From AV69 sp963742315 (GTDB lineage Bacteria > Verrucomicrobiota > Verrucomicrobiia > Chthoniobacterales > UBA10450), in assembly GCA_963742315.1 (NCBI GenBank), contig CAVULE010000003.1, forward strand, positions 310,001 to 374,000: a stretch of 64,000 nucleotides of DNA, given 5' to 3'. Numbering within the stretch: position 1 is the stretch's first letter; every line of letters begins with the position of its first letter. A program made the position numbers and the translations under genes. The notes beneath the pieces are model-generated. The model worked only from the letters and a program-made list of their open reading frames with translations, was not told the DNA's origin and did no database searches. Shown piece by piece: positions 60,412-64,000 of the stretch.

Positions 60412-60870
60412 ATGAAAAAATTCTTCATCGTCCTAGGTTCGATTTTTCTTGTCCTGATCGTCCTTGTCGCGATCGGAATTGCGTTCATCGCCATCAAAGG
60501 GACTGCGCTCGACAAAGAGAGCAAGGCCTATGCTGATTCGGCGATTCCCGCCATTGTCGCAACATGGAGCGAAAAAGAATTATTGGATCGTGCCAGTCCC
60601 GAATTTAAGAAAGCAGTCACCATAGATCAGCTCGATGGGCTGTTTCACGCGTTTGCTACTTTGGGCCGCTTACAGAAGTGTGAGCCAGCCCAGGGCCATT
60701 CGCTGATGTCTGCCACCACGCAGAGCGGCAAAACGACTTCCGGTCAGTACACGGCGAAAGCGACGTTCGAAAAAGGAGAGGCCACTATCAAGCTTGGGCT
60801 GATCAAGCATGGCGATCAGTGGCAGATCTTAGGTTTTCATGTCGATGCTCCAGTCTTCCTGCCCCGTTGA
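60412..60870 (+). CDS. Cassette 29: membrane-anchored hypothetical protein
   Basis: 152 aa. One N-terminal helix (FFIVLGSIFLVLIVLVAIGI) then a small alpha/beta domain ending WQILGFHVDAPVF, reminiscent of DUF4019/4864-type proteins. The ATG follows a short leader after R'. Function unknown. Confidence 0.7.
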   Translation: MKKFFIVLGSIFLVLIVLVAIGIAFIAIKGTALDKESKAYADSAIPAIVATWSEKELLDRASPEFKKAVTIDQLDGLFHAFATLGRLQKCEPAQGHSLMSATTQSGKTTSGQYTAKATFEKGEATIKLGLIKHGDQWQILGFHVDAPVFLPR

Positions 60871-60873
60871 AAC

Positions 60874-60996
60874 GCCTAACCAAGCCATGCAGCCAGCCGC
60901 GGACCGGTTTGAAAAGGCGGAAGGATAAATTATGAAGGATGAAGTGAAAGCAAAGCCCGCTCCCGCCAGTGGCGGCTGAGCTTGTTCTCGCTAGGC
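60874..60996 (+). other. attC site 29
   Basis: GCCTAAC...GCTAGGC, 123 bases; loop with GAAGGATAAATTATGAAGGA. Confidence 0.9.
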
Positions 60997-61063
60997 CTAA
61001 TGCGCAGCCACTTCACGCGAAAGTTTCGACCAGCTACACCAAAATCTGAAAGGAAAATTGCAA

Positions 61064-61807
61064 ATGGCTATCAATTCGTTGACGGCACTTATTACAGGCG
61101 GAACCAGCGGGATCGGCCGAGCGACAGCCAATAAACTGGTGGAGCTTGGCATTCATGTCATAGTCGTGGGCCGCAATGCGCAACGTGGCGACAAGACGGT
61201 TGCAGAAATCCGCGCTGCAGGAGGCGAAGCGGATTTTATATCGTCTGACCTGGGAGACGCGTCGCGCGCGCGCGAAGTGGCGAGAAAAGCGATCGAGCTC
61301 GGAAACGGCCATGTCGATATTCTGATAAACAACGCTGGGATCTACCCATTTGGGCCGACGCATGAAATGACCGAGGAACTCTTTGAGAGCGTGTATTCGC
61401 TCAACGTCAAGGTGCCCTACTTCCTCGTTGCAGAACTTGCCCCGCTAATGGCCAACAGAGGCAAAGGGGCAATCGTCAATCTCTCGACCATGGTGGCCGA
61501 TTACGGCGCGCCGGGCATGAGCCTCTATGGCTCAAGCAAGGCCGCCATCAAACTGCTGACCAAAGTATGGGCGGCTGAATATGGCCCAAGCGGTGTCCGC
61601 GTTAATGCGGTGAGCCCCGGACCAACGCGCACGGAAGGCACCGAGGCGATGGGTGAGGCTCTACAGCAGCTCGCCGCTCAGGCTCCGGCGGGCCGTCCGG
61701 CGACGGCGGACGAAATTGCCGAGGCCATCGTGTTTTTAGCGACGGATCGTGCCAGTTTCATTCACGGCGTAACACTCGCGGTCGACGGGGGCCGCACTGC
61801 TGTTTGA
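61064..61807 (+). CDS. Cassette 30: short-chain dehydrogenase/reductase
   Basis: 247 aa. Classical SDR: TGGTSGIG at 11-18 (NAD(P) loop), NNAG at 89-92, catalytic Ser near 141, Y155 and K159 (YGSSK), and the PG motif in VSPGPTRTEG. Full length with the typical C-terminal end LAVDGGRTAV. AAAGGAA precedes the ATG at 61064. Substrate unknown. Confidence 0.9.
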   Translation: MAINSLTALITGGTSGIGRATANKLVELGIHVIVVGRNAQRGDKTVAEIRAAGGEADFISSDLGDASRAREVARKAIELGNGHVDILINNAGIYPFGPTHEMTEELFESVYSLNVKVPYFLVAELAPLMANRGKGAIVNLSTMVADYGAPGMSLYGSSKAAIKLLTKVWAAEYGPSGVRVNAVSPGPTRTEGTEAMGEALQQLAAQAPAGRPATADEIAEAIVFLATDRASFIHGVTLAVDGGRTAV

Positions 61808-61819
61808 GTATTGTGGCCG

Positions 61820-61886
61820 TTTCTAAGCCGAGTTTGTATTTGGTCGCCACCGAGGACAGGATGATCCCAGCTCTGTCTCGTTAGAT
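61820..61886 (+). other. attC site 30, degenerate
   Basis: R' GTTAGAT with CAGCTCTGTCTC before it is clear; R'' is reduced to TTCTAAG and the left arm is not recognisable. Confidence 0.55.
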
Positions 61887-61949
61887 GACTCGGCGGCGTT
61901 CTTTTCGCATAGAGACGACGGAAAGGATTTTTTCAGTAACAAGCCGACG

Positions 61950-62288
61950 ATGGAAACAAAGACGATCGCAGTGCTCGTGACGATTGCCTTCAGCGCGATC
62001 GGTGTGCTGGGTGACTACTTCCTCAAGCTCGCCAGCGCGCGCGAGCAACCGCTGCGGACGGGTTGGTTTTACCTCGGCTTCGCGCTCTACGCCTCGACCG
62101 CGTTCGGCTGGGTATTCGTAATGAAGCACCTGAAGCTGGCCACCATCAGCGTTCTCTACTCTGTCTCCCTGGTGCTGCTTCTCACCGTCATCGGCGTGGT
62201 TCTGTTCCGGGAGTCACTGAACTACTTTGAGGTGATCGGGATCGTGTTGGCCGTGGCCTCGCTCGTGCTGTTGATGCGGTTCGCCTAG
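61950..62288 (+). CDS. Cassette 31: SMR/EamA-like small transporter
   Basis: 112 aa, four helices, the size of small multidrug resistance pumps that work as dimers. YFLKLAS in helix 1, FGWVFVMKHLKLATISVLYS and the late ESLNYFEVIGIVLAVAS fit the DMT superfamily. The critical glutamate of EmrE-type pumps is not seen in helix 1 (GDYFLK has Asp), so drug efflux is not assured. Confidence 0.75.
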   Translation: METKTIAVLVTIAFSAIGVLGDYFLKLASAREQPLRTGWFYLGFALYASTAFGWVFVMKHLKLATISVLYSVSLVLLLTVIGVVLFRESLNYFEVIGIVLAVASLVLLMRFA

Positions 62289-62315
62289 CGACCCCAGGCA
62301 ATGCCTTCGCAAAGA

Positions 62316-62494
62316 TCTACCGGTCGATGAAGCCAACGGTCCCACCGCTAGGCAACTTCGGCGTGCTTGCCACAGCACCCTGGATTCCATCCAGGCGCCC
62401 GGCTTCCCTAGTGCGACTCGCGTCTTCGCGCTCACGCACTCCCGCCGTATTGTTGTTCAACGCTTAGCCGTGGTTTATCTCTTTCACGTTAGTT
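62316..62494 (+). other. attC site 31, long form
   Basis: ATCTACC...GTTAGTT, 179 bases. Shares its extra insert with attC 12. Both terminal boxes are mutated. Confidence 0.85.
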
Positions 62495-62530
62495 GCACTT
62501 CAGCAGCAGCGACAACAAACTGATGACAAC

Positions 62531-62914
62531 ATGATTACCTCAATTCATACCTTGATTTACTCCGACGATGCCAACGCAACGCGGGCGTTTCTGCGTGATG
62601 TCCTCGGGTGGAAGTACGTCGCCGAGGATTTCGACAACGATTGGCTCATTTTCAAATCGGGGCCGAGCGAGATGGGCGTGCACCCGACGCACAGCGAATG
62701 GGAAGGCCAAACCTACGACCACTCGCGTCACCACTCGATCGCGTTGATGTGCGACGACATCGAGGCGACGGTCGGCGAGCTGCGGGCGAAAGGAGCGGAG
62801 TTCCGAGGTCCCATCGAGCAACTCGAGTACGGCCGCGTCATCATGATGATAGTACCCGGCGCGGATGACATCCAGGTATATCAGCCAACTCACAAGCTCG
62901 CCTATAATCTTTAG
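62531..62914 (+). CDS. Cassette 32: VOC-family (glyoxalase/bleomycin-resistance fold) protein
   Basis: 127 aa. Two VOC repeats: TLIYSDDANATRAFLRDVLG, then HHSIALMCDDIEATVGELRA and ending IQVYQPTH. Members bind or modify small molecules; a resistance role is possible but not shown. Confidence 0.82.
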   Translation: MITSIHTLIYSDDANATRAFLRDVLGWKYVAEDFDNDWLIFKSGPSEMGVHPTHSEWEGQTYDHSRHHSIALMCDDIEATVGELRAKGAEFRGPIEQLEYGRVIMMIVPGADDIQVYQPTHKLAYNL

Positions 62915-62944
62915 AACATAGACAATCACGTGATCTCGTTAGGC
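62915..62944 (+). other. attC site 32, remnant
   Basis: Only GATCTCGTTAGGC (R' at 62938-62944) is recognisable. Confidence 0.5.
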
Positions 62945-63048
62945 TCCATAGGCGTTGGGAGTAGAGTCAGGTGGAAATGCGAAGACGGGAAAAAAGAGGT
63001 CCCTGATGTTGCGCATTTTCGACGCTCACGTCCACCTGTTCTTCCATC

Positions 63049-63678
63049 ATGATCACTGCGGTCGAAGCTCTGGCTCGCCTTCGCGACGGCAACCGGCGAT
63101 TCGTGGCGAATCAGACGACGGCGCTCGCCCTTTCGGATCATGCCCGTCGTGCCGCGCTGGTCGCGGGACAGGAGCCGTTCGCAATCGTCCTCGGTTGTTC
63201 GGATTCCCGCGTCCCCTCGGAATTGGTCTTCGACCAGGGCTTCGGCGACCTCTTCGTCATTCGAGTCGCCGGCAACATCGTCGCACCGTCCCAGGTAGGC
63301 AGCGTTGAGTTCGCGGCGGCACGATTCGGCACCCGACTGATCGTCGTAATGGGCCATTCTCAGTGCGGCGCCGTCGTCGCCACGTTAGAGGAATTGTTGG
63401 GGCATACCAACAATGAGTCGCGAAACCTGCGCTCCATCGTCGACCGGGTGCGGCCATCGGTGGAAGCGTTGCTGTCGGGCCGGCGTGACGAGGACGTGGA
63501 GGCTTTGGTGCGGGATGCAATCCGGGCGAACGTTCGTGCATCGGTGAACCACTTGCGGCACGGCTCGGAGTTGCTGGAGCAGTTGATCCGGAACGACGGG
63601 CTCTTGGTTGTCGGCGCTGAGTACTCATTGGAAACCGGAATCGTGACATTCTTCGAGGGCGTTTCAGATGCCGGTTAA
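63049..63678 (+). CDS. Cassette 33: beta-class carbonic anhydrase
   Basis: 209 aa. Interconverts CO2 and bicarbonate. All beta-class zinc and catalytic residues are visible: C50, D52 and R54 (GCSDSRVPSE), H103 and C106 (GHSQCGAV). Normal length, no signal peptide. ATG at 63049 without a clear ribosome-binding site. Confidence 0.92.
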   Translation: MITAVEALARLRDGNRRFVANQTTALALSDHARRAALVAGQEPFAIVLGCSDSRVPSELVFDQGFGDLFVIRVAGNIVAPSQVGSVEFAAARFGTRLIVVMGHSQCGAVVATLEELLGHTNNESRNLRSIVDRVRPSVEALLSGRRDEDVEALVRDAIRANVRASVNHLRHGSELLEQLIRNDGLLVVGAEYSLETGIVTFFEGVSDAG

Positions 63679-63700
63679 CACGCGCACAGAATACAATCCA

Positions 63701-63764
63701 CCCTAACCAGGTAATGAGCGAACTCCGAAAGGGTTCGGATTCGCTGACCTTGTTCTCGTTAGAC
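63701..63764 (+). other. attC site 33, compact form
   Basis: CCCTAAC...GTTAGAC, 64 bases; AGCGAACTCCGAA pairs with TTCGGATTCGCT leaving one unpaired base. Confidence 0.82.
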
Positions 63765-63798
63765 CGCCAGAGTAGATTACAGGTATTTTCTGAATGCT

Positions 63799-64000
63799 AT
63801 GCCGAAAGAATACACAAATCCGGATTCGCTTTTCCGAAGTCTGGAGCACGGTTTTTCTCAGATCGTCGCCGCCAATGGCGGCAAGACAGTCTACATTTCA
63901 GGTCAAACTGCCTGGGACGCACAAAGGCAGATCATCGGCGGAACAGATTTGACTCAACAGGCCAGGCAAGCCCTGCGTAATGTTCAGGCCGCTGTTGAAG
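63799..64000 (+). CDS. Cassette 34: RidA/YjgF family protein, partial
   Basis: 67 residues to the window edge. MPKEYTNPDSLFRS, then GGKTVYISGQTAWDAQ and LTQQARQALRNVQAAVE match the RidA family (enamine/imine deaminases). The rest lies beyond the window. Confidence 0.82.
   Translation, partial: MPKEYTNPDSLFRSLEHGFSQIVAANGGKTVYISGQTAWDAQRQIIGGTDLTQQARQALRNVQAAVE

Larger units (their letters stand above)
37982..64000 (+). mobile_element. Integron gene-cassette array (about 34 cassettes, no integrase in window)
   Basis: A run of cassettes, nearly all with a plus-strand gene, separated by about 33 attC sites or remnants of 17-180 bases. Intact sites begin RYYYAAC, end GTTRRRY and have an imperfect inverted repeat, usually with one unpaired base. 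The first box (37982-37988, GTTAGGC) has no R'' partner upstream, so it marks the left end of the array. The array runs off the right edge. Because intI normally lies at the left end, this is a CALIN-like array as far as the window shows. Confidence 0.93.

Noticed and set aside
61950..62288. qacE/emrE-type resistance cassette
   Set aside because: Size and helices fit, but the essential first-helix glutamate of EmrE-type pumps is not visible, so only an SMR/EamA-like call is made.

Overview
The window looks like chromosomal DNA of a soil-type Verrucomicrobiota bacterium (Chthoniobacterales-like). This is inferred from gene content, roughly 55-60 % GC, a multi-paralogue family of membrane TPR proteins, and many nested-palindrome repeats between genes. 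No rRNA gene or other taxonomic anchor is present, so the placement is tentative.

Left part (1-36.8 kb): ordinary chromosome. It opens with three overlapping genes (cell-wall amidase, NAD(P)HX repair enzyme, M50 protease). A minus-strand cluster of paralogous FlgO-like/TPR membrane proteins follows (3.7-15.3 kb); one member is fused to an adenylate cyclase domain, and remnants of a fourth paralogue and an M1 aminopeptidase lie inside the cluster. Then come a Tricorn-like protease and a PLP decarboxylase (each split by an apparent one-base frameshift), uvrB, a gluzincin peptidase, holA, aroB, a second amidase, a YmdB-type phosphodiesterase, infC with a probable CTG start, a DsbA-like protein, a rhomboid protease and glgP. 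The gaps carry several families of inverted repeats, and one of these repeats also sits in frame inside uvrB.

Transition (36.8-38.0 kb): no gene is visible. The stretch holds 7-bp tandem repeats, dispersed repeats and a 26-bp interrupted palindrome just before the first GTTAGGC.

Right part (37.98-64.0 kb, running off the window): a very large integron gene-cassette array. About 33 attC sites or attC remnants separate about 34 cassettes. Intact sites have R'' (RYYYAAC) and R' (GTTRRRY) boxes, an imperfect inverted repeat, and usually one unpaired base. The last three bases of R' at a cassette's start are complementary to the first three of R'' at the end of the same cassette in about 22 of about 30 testable cases, which is the expected signature of circular cassettes. 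No integrase gene is visible, and the left edge, where intI and attI normally sit, lacks one. From this window it is a CALIN-like (integrase-less) array or a segment separated from its integrase.

Cassette cargo is mostly one small gene each: cupins, SnoaL-like, VOC, DinB, SDR, methyltransferase, metallo-beta-lactamase fold, carbonic anhydrase, RidA, alpha/beta hydrolases, MAPEG, MFS and SMR/EamA-like transporters, CPBP, DUF4256 and unknown membrane proteins. Two cassettes carry genes in reverse (a TonB-dependent receptor and an esterase). No toxin-antitoxin pair was recognised. Several genes have apparent single-base frameshifts, so decay and residual sequencing error must both be considered.
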